Below, piece after piece: positions 43,591-55,958 of a stretch of 64,000 nucleotides of DNA. The DNA comes from Bifiguratus adelaidae (lineage: Eukaryota > Mucoromycota > Endogonomycetes > Endogonales): assembly GCA_002261195.1 (NCBI GenBank), contig MVBO01000011.1:62001-126000 (forward strand). Reading direction: 5' to 3'. The position numbers and the translations under genes were made by a program. Within the stretch, counting starts at the first letter, position 1. Each line of letters opens with the position of its first letter. Below the pieces are notes generated by a model. That model was not told where the DNA came from and ran no database searches. It saw nothing but the letters and a program-made list of their open reading frames with translations.

Positions 43591-46500
43591 ATGAGCGAAA
43601 GCTCGGATACCCAGACATTTCCGACGGAGAAGCTAACTCCCACACCACCGACTCAATCCTCATTTCTAAGTCCAAGAGCGCCAGTTCGACGATTTGCTCG
43701 CGATGTCGCATTCACGCAAGAGACACCCACCCTCAGCTTCGAGGTTGCAACCCAGCTCGCGTCTCTGGAAGCTCCAGTATCTTCAATCAAACCAGATGAT
43801 ATCGGACAATTCCTGATGGTGAATGTACCCGAAAGTTATCGACACTATTCCATCAAGCTGACTTCGGCGCAACCTTCGTTAACATTTGGCAGTGACAGTT
43901 CGTGTGATATTGTGATTGCCGGATTGGATTCGAAGCATTGCAGGCTATTTGCGGTAAGACATGCTCTAATGCATGTAAAAGAGTGCTCACATGTGCATAG
44001 GAGGAGCACAGGGACACAAAGGAATGGGCCGTCTACATGGAAGTTGTAGGGTGAGCTTTCGGGACGCATGGATGCAATCATGCGACTGATAATGTCACTA
44101 GTCAACGAGGTGTAAGTTGCGACGGGATCGTCGTCATACCTGGCTCTCGGAGAATCATTGGCAATGATGACATGATTCGATTCGAAGCAAGGTCGAGCTC
44201 GAATGATGGGGCGAAAGAGCAAGAAGTCATTGGTAGGTCTACGTGTTAAGGCAAAGACGCATACGCTTACCGCTTCATGGCAGAGTACAAGTTTTTAAAG
44301 CTTGCGCAGTCTAGGGAACAGCTGGAAGACCAGAAGGCAGAGGTAAGTTACGCATCTGTTGAGAAAGCCGTTGACTTCGAAATATTAGGCACTTCAGAAA
44401 TGGCATCTTATCGAAAAAGTGGGAAGGTAAGTATCATATCGAACCTTTGGGCTTACTGAATGAGTGTCGGCAGTGGCGGATATGGCAGTGTCTATAAGGC
44501 GCAGCGTAAACAGGGAGATTCCAAAGAGATTTTCGCTTGCAAGGTCATTGATCTGCGCGATCTCAAAGTGGTGAAGAACGACAATGAGATACACTTGGAG
44601 CTCACGGGCGATACCTTGCTCAGATTGGATCATGTATGTTGCACCACCAGACAAATAGTACTCACACTAATCTGTTTGTATAGCCTAACGTCGTCAAATT
44701 CATCGAGCATTATTCAGACGAGCGAAAAGTGTGGCTTATCCAAGAGTTTGTCGACGGAGCCAACCTAAGAGAACTTGTGGATGATGGCAAGTTGCAAGCC
44801 GAAAACGACATCAAAAGCATCGCTCGTCAGCTTGCCAGCGCATTGCAGGTATGAGAAACCAAGTTTCAGAGTGAGTTCTAAGCTATCGTAGTACATACAT
44901 CGCATGGGCATCGTTCATCGCGATCTCAAAGCCGAGAATGTGATGCTCACATCCAAGGATAATACGGTCAAGCTAGTGGATTTCGGTAAGGCTACAGCAG
45001 ACGGCAGAGCTTCAGCTAAGCGAACATTAGGCATTGCAAAACAAGACCACGAAACATTTTATATCTGTGGAACACCTCATTATGCAGCGCCAGAATCACT
45101 ACAAGGCAACGCAACACCCTTGACTGCAGCAATAGGTATGTATCAATGGCATGATGGGCAATGTCGCCTCACCTCTATCTGCTTAGATGTGTGGGCGCTT
45201 GGTATCATCACCTACCTGCTGTGAGTGGTTGAGCTCAATCTCGGCTCCACCGTTACTGACATACATATATATCAGTTGCTCGGGAGAGATGCCATTTCCT
45301 CATCGGCCTGACGGTAGTGTATACGAGGCTGAACGCGACGCTGTGCGTACTTCACCAGACTTTGGAAAGATTCGACGACGATTTCACAGTAATGAAGGTA
45401 TGCCAATCAACATGTCTCACAGCTCGTACTGACCACGACATGGGCAGCAATCGATTTCGTGCGAGGGCTCTTGATCAAGGATCCTGATCAGCGTCCTAGT
45501 GTTGATCATGTGTTGCATCATCCATGGTTGAACAACGGACGCTGCAGCGTGGAAGACCTTGCAAAGACCAAGGAGGTCGCCAACAAGGTGATGACTAAGA
45601 TGTCTCGCTATAAGCTCCTTTTGTGCTGAAGCTTGCTTTGCAGATCCAGAGTCAAATCCAGAGCACCCTTTCATTGTCGCAAATTAATTTGACTTGGCAA
45701 GAGCAAGAGACTGAAGACCAAGGTGAGCATAAATCAAACGCACCAGCGACGTGGCCGGCGATTGACACACTCTAGATCAAATATTCTCACAGCACGATAT
45801 TATACATGCCATGCAGCGAGGTGGGGAGGAAGATCAATTCCCAAGGCGAAAGCTATTGGGACCCACGGGACGCAGCCAATTTGATGAACAAAGACCGTGG
45901 GGTTATTTGTTAGCGGAAGAGTCAATACAAGGCGACGTGCGTCCGTCTGTCTTGGCATTGACAGGTGACCGAGAATATATTGTTGGCCGGGGTCAAAGTA
46001 AGTACATTTTGCTGCACACACCTGCCCCGGAGGGTACTCAACGGAACCAAGGTTGCGATGTGCAGTGCAGACCAGATGCGATTGGGGTATCCACTGCACA
46101 TGCCGTTCTGTGTCGTCGGAATAATAATATCGTGTTGACGCAAAAGCAAGGGTAACGTCGCCGAATTATCCTGTCGCCGCGCTAAATTGTGACATTTAGA
46201 GCCAAGCGAACCATCATTCTGTCGGCTTTTGATGGTGGCAAGGAGCGGCAGTTGTTTCCAGACGAGGAGTTTGAGCTTTGGGATGGCGCCTGCATCCGCC
46301 TTGGAGAGAGTGAGCATTCAGAAATTCTCTGTTGGATGCGCATACTCATGCTGCCTAGGATTTGATTTTGTATACCGAGACGCAAGGCTACGTAACCTCG
46401 ACTACAAAACAGAACCATTTGTCAATGGCCATCTCATGCCCATGTTGCCCAAGAGACTGACAAAGGCAAGTTCACTAATAACCATGATATGCAAACTCAT

Positions 46501-46907
46501 CATCTCAGGCAGGCCCCAAGACGACAATGTTGGGCCATTCTTGAGGCTCTTCCCGGTGCGAACTGCCAACATATCGTTGAACTGCGCGATCCAATGCCGC
46601 ACTTTACCGGCCTTGACTTGCAAAAAGCATGCCACAAGAATGTGTCCATCCCAGCGCTTTCTCAATTGACATCCATCCACGATTATGGTACGCTCTTAGA
46701 TGCACAAGCCATCCCCATATTCACCCTTTGCCTTTGCTAGTTTTTTCACTGCATCGTCAAGACGGCAATGTCACTCTGCATCTCATCGCCAATATCTCTC
46801 TTCATGTGGATGAGCAATTGGTGCTCAAAGGCGATACAATCGCTCTCTCTCACAATTCAAGCATTTTTATGCGCAACGACATTGGCTGGCAAATGAAATT
46901 GCTCTGA
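43591..46907 (+). CDS. Rad53/Chk2-like checkpoint kinase with two or three FHA domains
   Basis: About fourteen exons, roughly 860 residues. FHA 1 ([33 protein letters not shown]) is followed by a kinase domain: [60 protein letters not shown] 2 has YIVGRGQS and [10 protein letters not shown]-terminal beta-rich module ([29 protein letters not shown]) looks like a third FHA-type domain. FHA-kinase-FHA is the Rad53 order, whereas most Chk2 proteins have one FHA. It should act in DNA-damage or replication checkpoint signalling. A candidate GC-AG intron (46466-46512) is needed to join the last part. The C-terminal exon model is less sure. Confidence 0.82.
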
Positions 46908-46921
46908 AACATGTCATACTG

Positions 46922-49900
46922 ATGAACAAGGTACGATAGCATATATGCGCTCTGCTTTGCTCACTCTCGTCTAGTTTACCAACAGAAGATCGCAAGAGCG
47001 TCCGCCACCTGAGCTATCCTTGTCATCGCGTTCGAACACCGGGATGAGTGGCATCCGTTCACCAACGAGCCCTACGGGAATGCAGGGTGGGCCATTCGGC
47101 AGGCAGGAACCTGCTCGCTCACCGCCCATGTCATCTGTTCATCCACGAGCCTTCGTACCACAAGCTCATCAGTACGGGTCTCCACCACGGCATCCTCGAA
47201 CCGACGAAGTTCATGCTGGGCAGTATGGTCGAGAACCACCTTCGGCCGGTCAAATGTCCTATGGCACACCTCCATCCTCTCATCCCAACTCTGCTTTTCA
47301 CTCTCCACCTCCGTCGCGAAACACCATGCCTCGAAGCGAATCCAGACCTACAAGTCCCACGAGTCCTATCAGTCCCATTCATCACGAGTTATCACCTCCA
47401 ACGACACGTAGCAGCAACTCATCGCCATGGAGCAATCCTCCTTCTGCTGCATTACAAAAGCAGTCTTGGGACAATTCTAGCACCAAGTCGTTTGGGTATG
47501 ATCCCTTGTCATTTTCGCTTCGCAGTGGGGATGTCGATACGCCGCAGGAAGCACCACTTTCATTCCCAATGATGGGCTCTGCTGAGGATTTGATCATGCA
47601 ATTATTGGTATCTGAAGCTGTCATTGATGCTCGTGACTTTGTTGTCTTGACAGTAGACGAGGTAGAGGAATTGAAGAGGGTAAGCACAGGAACGGAAGAT
47701 GAAAATTAAACATGAAGCTTGATGCTTGTTCCAGGAAAATGCTAGTATCATACAAAAAGTTGAAAGTCTTTCTTCGCGCCTACAGCTGGAAAGCAAAATG
47801 CGCGAAGCTGCACAGTCGCTTACAAGATTACATGCATCAAATAAGCGTCTTTCAAAACAAGCAAATGAGCAGCTGGCCAATGCTAATAAAAAGGTGGACC
47901 AGGTAGCTGCAGACCTGTGGCATGTCACGCAGCGCGGTTCAGATGTACAGCGCAAGCTATTGCAACATACCGCTGCCGTACTTAGCGTCGGGGTAAAGAG
48001 TCTCGAGGATCAGCTAGACGCGGCTCAGGAAGCCTCCTCACGAGCGACCAGTAGCCAACGTGCTTCCGAAACAGATGCACAGTCGGATCGCCTCAACGCA
48101 AAAATTGCACGCCTTCACGCCGAGGTGAACGAGAGTCGAGCAACGATACAAGAGAGAGATCAAGAGATTGAACGACTCAAGGCCCAATTGGCCGACAATG
48201 CGGCCCATAATATTGCAGCAACCACAGAAGCGCGCGATAGGGAGATTAGTGATCTCAAGTCAGAGTTGGAGCAAGTCACCACGCGTTTGGACATGACACT
48301 TCGAAAGCAGCAAGAGGGTCGACGGCAATCTTACAGTGACTCTGGCTATACCGAGAGCAGGACCTCCGATGCCACCTCACGTCGTAGTAAAGTCGTTGTG
48401 GATCAACTGAGCGGAACACTTCAAGCGGTGGAATCACAAATGCGAGATTACCAAAATCAAATTGCTCGCTTAGAGAGTGAACTGGCCGAAGCAAGGAGTA
48501 CAAAGGAAGTCTCTACGAATGCGCAACAAGACGAAACTCGTGCAAGATTGGAGCATTCATTGAAGGAAGCACTGTTGGATACCGAAAGGCTCAAAACGGT
48601 GGCTGAAAGGGAACGGCGCAAACGTGAGGAGATGCAAAGCTTACTTCAAGAGGTTGAAGAGGAAGTCAAGCTTATTGATGAGTTGAAACAAGAGGTGGCA
48701 AAAGGAAGAGATAATGCTCACGACGTGGAAAGATTACGCCAGGATGTGGAGCGCCTGCAAACTGAAAATGCTTCACTCATCCAAACTCTGGATGCAAATG
48801 CTGAAGAGGCCGCAGAGAACTTAAAGAATGTTACACGTCGACATGAAGACGTCATGGATCTCCTGCAAAGGGCTGCAGTCAATGTGCCTGATGTCACGTC
48901 ACCCAAAATGTCTAATCGTACATCGTTCAGCTTGCCACAGTTCGTTGCCAACGTCGCAAGCATGGCGGACGAAAATCAACGTCTGGTTCAGAGAGTTATC
49001 GATCTCCAGACCCAACTCGGCGAATTCAGCTCCAAGGAAGCAGCCTATGTGCGTCGGGTGTCAGCTCTCAACACAGAGCTCCAATCGACAAACAAGGCTT
49101 TGGCCGAGATTCAAAAACGCGCCGCTGATTTAGAGATGAAGCATCACGTTTCCGAATCCGAGACCAAATCGCGTCAGACCAACGAGCATGCGCTTTTGGA
49201 TGAAATTTCATCAATCAGAGAAGAATTGGGAGTTGCCTTGCAAGAAAAGTCGCGCTTGCAGCAGTTGCTGAATCGCCAAACCGTCATGGAAGTGTTGCAG
49301 GATGGTAACAAGAATTGGCGCAAGGACTACGAACAGCGCATCGAGGATATGCATAGGGACCATCTTGCGGAGATGGAAGAGCAGCAATCGCACTTACAGA
49401 AGCTTAAGAGAGAGTTGGATGTCTTGCGGATTGATCGCCAAGAATCCCAGGACTCGGTCAAGCAGCTGGAGGAGGTACTCAAAGAAAAGATGGAAAGGCT
49501 CGATAGCCAGGCGATTGCTCTGGATCGGTTGCAAAATGAGCTTCACGAATCATACAGGAAGCAGGGGGAGACTGAGCGAATGTCACAATCTGCACCCGCG
49601 CAGGTGGATGAATCCATCGAGCGCGAATTGTCCCACCTCAGGACTGTGCGTGAGACTTTGGAGGCCGAACTCGCGTTGACGCAAGATCAGCTGAAAGCGG
49701 AGCATCACCAATTCCTGACTGCACAAGAAGCATTCTCTCGACGGGAACTGGCGATGGAGAGGGAGATGGAGGTCCTGCAGAACGAACTGGACGGTATTTT
49801 GAAGGAGTTTGAAAAGTTGACCACCAACTTTACCGACTTTGAAGGCGAACGTTCAAGATATCAAGGCCAAATCGATACCTTGCGTGAACGCACACAAGTG

Positions 49901-50164
49901 TTGGAAACGCAACTAGCCGATGAAAAGATCAAGACGATGGGATTGACAACCGCCGGCGAATCTGCAACGACCGCCACCTTACGGCGGGAATTCAGAAAGC
50001 TCATGGGTGATTTAAGAACTGAGCAGCAGAAGGTTCTCAGTAGAGAAGTAGAAGAAAAGAAGAAGATTGAGATGCTAAATCGGGAGATGCGGCGAGAGCG
50101 AGATATGGCCAGATGGGAGAAAATCAACAAGGGAACGCAGACTAGCTTTGCAATGAATGTGTAA
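46922..50164 (+). CDS. Uds1-domain coiled-coil protein
   Basis: Three exons (46922-46930, 46975-47679, 47735-50164), about 1,047 residues. The start exon MNK joins a Pro/Ser-rich region of ~220 residues. The Uds1 (up-regulated during septation) domain follows: [32 protein letters not shown], then [22 protein letters not shown]. The rest, about 800 residues, is nearly continuous heptad coiled coil. Uds1 proteins in fungi are linked to septation and cell-cycle-regulated expression, and precise function is unclear. The ATG is only 14 bp after the stop of the Rad53-like gene. If the tiny first exon is wrong, the start would be 47044. Confidence 0.8.
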
Positions 50165-50235
50165 TCAAGGCCGTTATATTACAGATACCCTGTCCATGTA
50201 CATTCGTTTCTCGATGAAACGCATCACATTCATTT

Positions 50236-51000
50236 TCATGACGCTTCAAAGTCAGGCGCCTTGCCAGTCTGTCAATGCACATGAGTACCGCTGCTGTAGT
50301 TTCGCCTTTTGAATCTTTACTCACCGCTAGCAATCCCACAATGAGACCAAAGAGCCCAAGCACACTACCAAAGATCTCCACGACGAGCACTTTGACAAAC
50401 AATTGCGCATCTTGTGCATCTGCCAACGCTGCACTTGATCCTGTGATACCTACACAGATACCACACAAGAGATTGCATACACCGACCGTCAATCCTCCCC
50501 AAAAGAGAGCAAATGCTGTAAAGTAGTTGGCCTTGCTATACGGCAAGTCTCCACTGGACGGCGGTAGTTCCTTGACTTTGGCACTGTATACGATGGATAT
50601 AATGACGCCGTAGATGGCTACCACTTCACAAAAGATGATGGAGATGAGATTGCGTGTCTGAATCCTCGGGGCCTTGACCGATCCTCCAAGGAGTGATGTA
50701 CCGGTGATGAAGATGCCCCTAGGTGTCCAATAGGTTAGCCAAAGTTCATGGTAGGTGCACAGGGTCGCCATAGAGTGACCTCTGGGCTAAACAAAGGCTC
50801 TAAACCGCTCACCATGCTGCCCCAACCACGCTCAATCCAATGCACAATGACATGCCGATGAATGCCCACATGAAAGGCGATGTCTCTACCAGCACTTTAC
50901 CCACATCAAAAGCCTCTCCTGAGCCAGTGAAGAGCATATATAGCCCTACAACGGTCAGGAAGAGCCCCAAGAGAAAGCCTAGATACCGCGTGGTGGACAT
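50236..51000 (-). CDS. VMA16: V-ATPase proteolipid subunit c'' (Vma16)
   Basis: Three exons, about 205 residues. It starts [24 protein letters not shown] and has five membrane spans. The conserved ion-binding region [22 protein letters not shown] contains the essential Glu, and the second proteolipid repeat has [27 protein letters not shown] 56-nt intron (50269-50324) joins VGLLA to [10 protein letters not shown], giving the short C-terminal tail typical of c''. Reading through instead gives an unlikely 40-residue basic extension. It forms the V0 ring of the vacuolar and Golgi proton pump. Start lies 16 bp from the divergent COG6 start. Confidence 0.93.
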
Positions 51001-51016
51001 GAAGAAGGTGTGACTG
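51001..51016. promoter_or_regulatory. 16-bp spacer between divergent VMA16 and COG6 start codons
   Basis: VMA16 begins at 51000 on the minus strand and COG6 at 51017 on the plus strand. Upstream in the VMA16 frame the reading stays open into COG6 antisense, but VMA16 homology begins at the chosen ATG. Confidence 0.55.
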
Positions 51017-53593
51017 ATGTCCAAGAGCACTGATGGACGACCTTTGGCGGTCAAGTTGGCCAAGGTTCTGTCACCGGTGGACGATAAGAAGACAATAGAC
51101 GCTCTAGAGCTACTGTCCAAGTACTATGAAGACAACAACTCGGACTCCAGGAGGCGTTTGCGAGGACATGTAGAGAAGACGTCAATTGAGAACAACAAGG
51201 CCATTCTGCTCGCATTGAGCAAGGTTCACGACGTGAGTGGGACTGGAACGGTGATCTAGGACATATGGCTGAGTCGTTGGTGTTAGAATGTCGTTCAGGT
51301 GGAGCAAGAGGTGGCTGCAATGCAGGCGTGCTGTGAGACAATGACACAACAACTGCAACCGATACAGGAAGAGACCGGCAAGATTATGGAACGCGCGGAT
51401 GCTTTCCGGCTGCGAGAGTAAGTGCAGAACGTGCTTGAATGTGCTTAGAAGGTCTGCTTACGCGAATGGATCAGGTCGACGCTGTCCACCAAAGTAGAGC
51501 TCGCAAAGGCATTTCTGGATCGATTCACGCTATCTGAGGGGGACACCGACATTCTTTCATCGTCTTCTCTCGTCGTAGACTCGCAGTTCTTTCAGGCTTT
51601 GGGTCGACTTCAGCAGGTTCAGTCTAGTTGTGAAGTCTTGCTCACGACCGAGGTGCAAACAGCAGGGTAGGTGAAGGGTGGAAGCTTGAACATGACTTGT
51701 TGGGCTCATGCCGAGGAATATGCAGACTGGACATCTTGGAATCCCTATCACGAGTCCAGGATGTCGCGTTCAACAAGCTACATCGATGGACGCTCTATGA
51801 ATGCCGGTCATTCTCGCAAGATTCGGTGGAAATAAGCCGAGATTTAGGATTAGCCATGAACTGCTTAAAGTTGAGGCCTGTTCTTTTCCAGTGAGTTTGC
51901 TATAGCCTTTGTAGGCTGTAAATATTGACGCTTGACCAGATCCTGCGTGGATGAGGTTGTTCAGATCAGGCGCAGTGCAGTTGTCCGTTCATTCATTGAC
52001 GCACTGACACGAGGGGGACCCGGTGGAGTACCGCGTCCGATCGAACTGCATGCACATGATCCCTTGCGCTACGTCGGGGACATGCTTGCGTGGATACACC
52101 AATGCGTTGCAAGTGAGCGAGAACTATTCGAAGGCGTCCTGGGTATTGCTTTGACAAACACGGGCTCTCCGAGACGAAAAAATTCCATGGATGTCATGCA
52201 ACAAGTTGCACTTCAATCGCAAGAGGAGAACGATCAGACCCTCAAGGGAATATTGGATAGGATTTTGCACGGTTGTTGCCGTCCGTTGAAGGTAGGGACA
52301 TACGTGCTATGCACTCCTACGCTAACATTTCACAGGCTCGCGTGGAGCAAGTACTCTTGTCCCAACTCGGTTCCGTGCTCTGCTTTAAGCTAGCAAACTT
52401 GTTACAATATTACACCTCCACAATCAAGAACGTGTTGGACGAACAAAGTGCATTGATGCATACACTTCAAGAGTACGTGCCTTTGGCCTTGGCTTGTAGC
52501 GTTGTGGCTAACGCACGATTTGCAGTATCACTGACTCCGCATTTTCCATGTTTATGGATTCCATAAACAACCAGTCGGCCAGATTACTTCGTGAAACTCA
52601 GGTGAGGCAATTTACGCGCTGCAGCCTTGGTACAGGTGTTAATGGTTACCTTAGGCCAAACCCATGGATGTCATGCCTCCGCTACAATTCCGTCAAATCA
52701 TTGAGCAGCTGGTAAGTAGATATGACTTACGACATTTCAGAGTCCTGAGATGATTGATGGCATCCTGCAGAAAGAAATCCTTGACGTCTACGAGACAAAT
52801 CTCCTCATGTCAAAGGCGCAGTCGTCCCCTGGGGCCAAAACTCAAAAGTACCTGAATTTCAATGATGTGCTTACCGCTATCATTGATCCGCTTTTGCAAG
52901 TTTGTCGGAACACAAAGGGGCAGCTACGGGGATGGGATGCCAACATTTACTGGATCAATTGCCTCTCACTCATACAGGTAAGCTAAAACGCGCATCCGAA
53001 CGATGCGATTGGGATCTTAAGGGCCATATTGTTTGCTATAGACGGCTCTCAAGGTATCTGCTAACACAGACAGTGCGAATCAGTACGTTCTGCAGCAAAT
53101 CCACGAAAGCGTGGAAGAGCTCATTGAGGAAGATGTAAGCATAGGAAAACACGATACGTGAGACATTGACTGATGGTTATTTAGCTCTCCGTATTGCTAA
53201 AGCAATCTGCATTGGAAAGCATCCTGCAGGGATGGACGACGAGTCAGTCCAAAAAGGTGAGCTAGTCCCATTTAACATGTGGGCCATCGTGCCAATCAAG
53301 ACTTACAGGTCCCCATGGCCACTCTGCCTGGCATGGACGCGAGAAGTATCTCGCAGAAGCTTACCCAATTTGATGAATTTTTGGTCGGTGCCAACGTCAA
53401 TATACCACATGCACTTTCTCGTCTATCATCTACGCGTCTTGCAAGAGACATTCAGACAAAAGCGTTAAAACGCCTCGTCAAGGAGTATACGACTATACAC
53501 AATGCCGTGGAGGATCCTCAAAATGGTTACGATTTCCCGGCGACCATCCTCAATCATACAGCAGAGGAAGTGGAAATGGCGTTGCTTGGCTAG
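51017..53593 (+). CDS. COG6: Conserved oligomeric Golgi complex subunit 6
   Basis: About eleven exons, near 665 residues. It begins [20 protein letters not shown], then [83 protein letters not shown] and [23 protein letters not shown]. All are Cog6 family blocks in order. COG6 is in lobe B of the complex that tethers retrograde vesicles at the Golgi. The C-terminal end ([26 protein letters not shown]) also fits. Its stop is 31 bp from the SNU23 stop on the other strand. Confidence 0.92.
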
Positions 53594-53624
53594 ATATATT
53601 TACACTTGTATAATACACGGGGAC

Positions 53625-54473
53625 TTAGGCTTTGGTAGATCCAAACCCAGCGAATCCCATCATTTTCTGCATCTGGCTCGCTTCGGCATCTTGCGGCTCA
53701 GCTACTGTTTGTAGTTTCCTTTGTCGTTTTGCTTCCTTTCGTCGTTCCTTTTCCTCCTTTTCCTTTTCGACCAGCATCTTTATTCTGTTATCGAGGTCTA
53801 AAACGGCGTAGGACGTGGGTGAGCAATGGTCTATGCCTGATGTCCGATACACTTACTATATTCCTCTTTGGGAGCCAGCTTTTTTCTTTTCAGCATTTCG
53901 AGCCGCTCTTTGACTTGCTCCAAGGTTGATCGCTCCACGCGCATCGAAACACCCAGTGCCAGTTGATCTAACGAACCGTCAATCACCAAACGCAAAACTT
54001 TCAACCTCTTTAGACTCACGTTTTCTGCCATTGATGTGATCTAGCCATGCTACACTGTCCCGTAACGTCGTGTCGCAAACCTTACAGTAATACCCTGCTC
54101 CTTGATTGCTCGCCGCGTTGACTACCTGAGTCTTTCCGAGCATCTCGTCTAAGACCACCTTTTCTTCACGGGCTTTGAGTAACTCTGTAGGCTCCGGTTC
54201 TTTTTCCTTGTCCTTGGGCTGCTTGGGCTTGAGTCCCTTGGCTTTTCGCTCTTCGTTTTCTTCAGCTAATCGATCGCGATTGGCCCGGTCTCGAGCTTTT
54301 TGTTCGTATTCGGCCTTGTCCCATTTCTTTCGGAATGAAGTGTCTGTCTAGAGGATGCAGAGTGATTTATAGTCAGCCACCCAATGCATCAAGGCTCTCT
54401 TGACTGCGAGTGCGCGTCTACTCACCGGTGCTGCCCCGTTCGTCTGCTCATAAAAGCCTCGAGGATCGCTCAT
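53625..54473 (-). CDS. SNU23: Snu23/ZMAT2 tri-snRNP zinc-finger protein
   Basis: Five or so exons, about 205 residues. It starts MSDPRGFYEQTNGAAP and continues FRKKWDKAEYEQKARDR. A matrin-type zinc finger (GYYCKVCDTTLRDSVAWLDHINGRKH) is joined across an intron to QLALGVSMRVERSTLEQVK, and the protein ends MMGFAGFGSTKA. All blocks match ZMAT2/Snu23, a B-complex-specific protein at the U6/5' splice-site region together with Prp38. The intron between the two zinc-ligand His halves has a GTGAGT donor. Confidence 0.93.
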
Positions 54474-54554
54474 GGTTAACAAAGTGGCAATTGTTCTAAA
54501 TGCACTTTTATCACCGTTACAGTGAAATGACCTTGACATAGTTTATACACTACA

Positions 54555-55958
54555 CTAGGCGGTGCCATCAGCCAACAGAGCTTCATTGGATTCCTTGAGA
54601 CGCTTGCTCTCACCGTCTTCCTGCTGTGATGAGTTTCGCTTGGCCGGTACCGAGTTTTCTTCGCTATTCGCGGATTTTTCGGTCTTGTTTGGCGGTCGAA
54701 TGTACGGTTGACAGCGCCAGTGTGGATACCATCGCAAAAGAGACTGCTCGCCTTCTCCAAGCGGTTTGCCCATACCTTCCTCTCCCGACTCTTTCTGTTC
54801 TTTTCGTAACCGGTCGGCCAGTTCCTGCACGGTGGCCTTCATCTCGTCGAAGGATTTGACGCGCGCAAGAGTGCTTCGGATATCCGTGTGCTTGGGTAGG
54901 GCTGCATGAAAGATTTTGAACATGTGAGCTCGTATAGGTCCCATCTTGATCAGCTTCTTGTTGGGTTGTTCGGCTTCACAAATGTCGAGATATTCGAGAG
55001 CCATGTCATAGGAATTAGGATGAATGTCGGCGAAAATAGCTGGATTATAGAGGTTTCCTTCAGCAGACATGACACCGTCTGCACCAGTCTCTGCAAGGCA
55101 GCGCTCAATGTCGCTAAAGTACAGTAGATTGCCATTCGCGATGACGGGTATAGATACGGCATTTTTGACGGCTTTGATCTTTGACCAGTCTGCTAAGCCA
55201 GTGTTGTGGCCTTTTTGCTCCCGCAAACGGCCATGGACTGTTAGCATTTGAGCGCCTGCTCGTTCGATCATTTTGGCGTATTCGATCGTCTTTGATACCT
55301 CCGGAAACACACGGATCTTGACTGTGACGGGGACTTTGAGGTTGATGTGGAGAGTATTGACCATGCGATAGATGAGATCCCATTCATCCTGAAGATAGGA
55401 TCCATAACGGCCCTTCCTCGCAATGTGTTGCGGGCATCCTAGATTGAGATCGACGGCATCGCACTGATCTTCGACAAGTTGAGCTGCCCGAAGCAACGTC
55501 GTCGGGTCGTTGGCACAGAACTAGCGATATTTCGATTCAGCATCCATCCTGATGAAATTACAACCTATCGTTTAGCTTACCTGCACCACTAACGGGCGAT
55601 CCTCTTGGCTTGTGCTCCATACTTCGTCTCGATATTTCTGTCCGTGCTCCGGATCACTAAATAATCGTGCATGAAACATGGGAGTGAAGCAGCATTGAGC
55701 ACCATAGCGTCTAGAAAGCACCCTCCATGCATGTTCTGACTGATCTACCATGGGTGCGACAATGTATTTGGGTGATCGCAGGCACTGCTCGAAAAAAGTA
55801 TACCCGCTCGGCTTTGCATGAATGGGCGTCTGAGATGCCTCTTTGGAGTCTGTATCTTGTATAACCATTCCACCAGCCGCCATACTTGTATACTGTCGAA
55901 TGCGCGCTCTTGATAGTGTCGATAGACCCGTCAAAGTCGTTCGCAGCGCACAACGCAT
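54555..55958 (-). CDS. DUS1: tRNA-dihydrouridine synthase 1 (positions 16/17)
   Basis: Two exons, about 447 residues. A flavin-binding TIM barrel begins [25 protein letters not shown]. The catalytic cysteine is in [21 protein letters not shown]. Later motifs are [21 protein letters not shown] and [30 protein letters not shown]. The C-terminal tail is basic and Ser-rich. Dus1 reduces U16/U17 in tRNA D-loops with NADPH and FMN. The first 40 residues ([22 protein letters not shown]) are Arg-rich with no acids and could be a mitochondrial signal. An inner Met at 55883 would give a cytosolic or nuclear form. Confidence 0.93.

Noticed and set aside
50142-50330. 40-residue basic C-terminal extension of VMA16
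   Set aside because: A 56-nt intron with good sites gives the family tail [10 protein letters not shown] instead.
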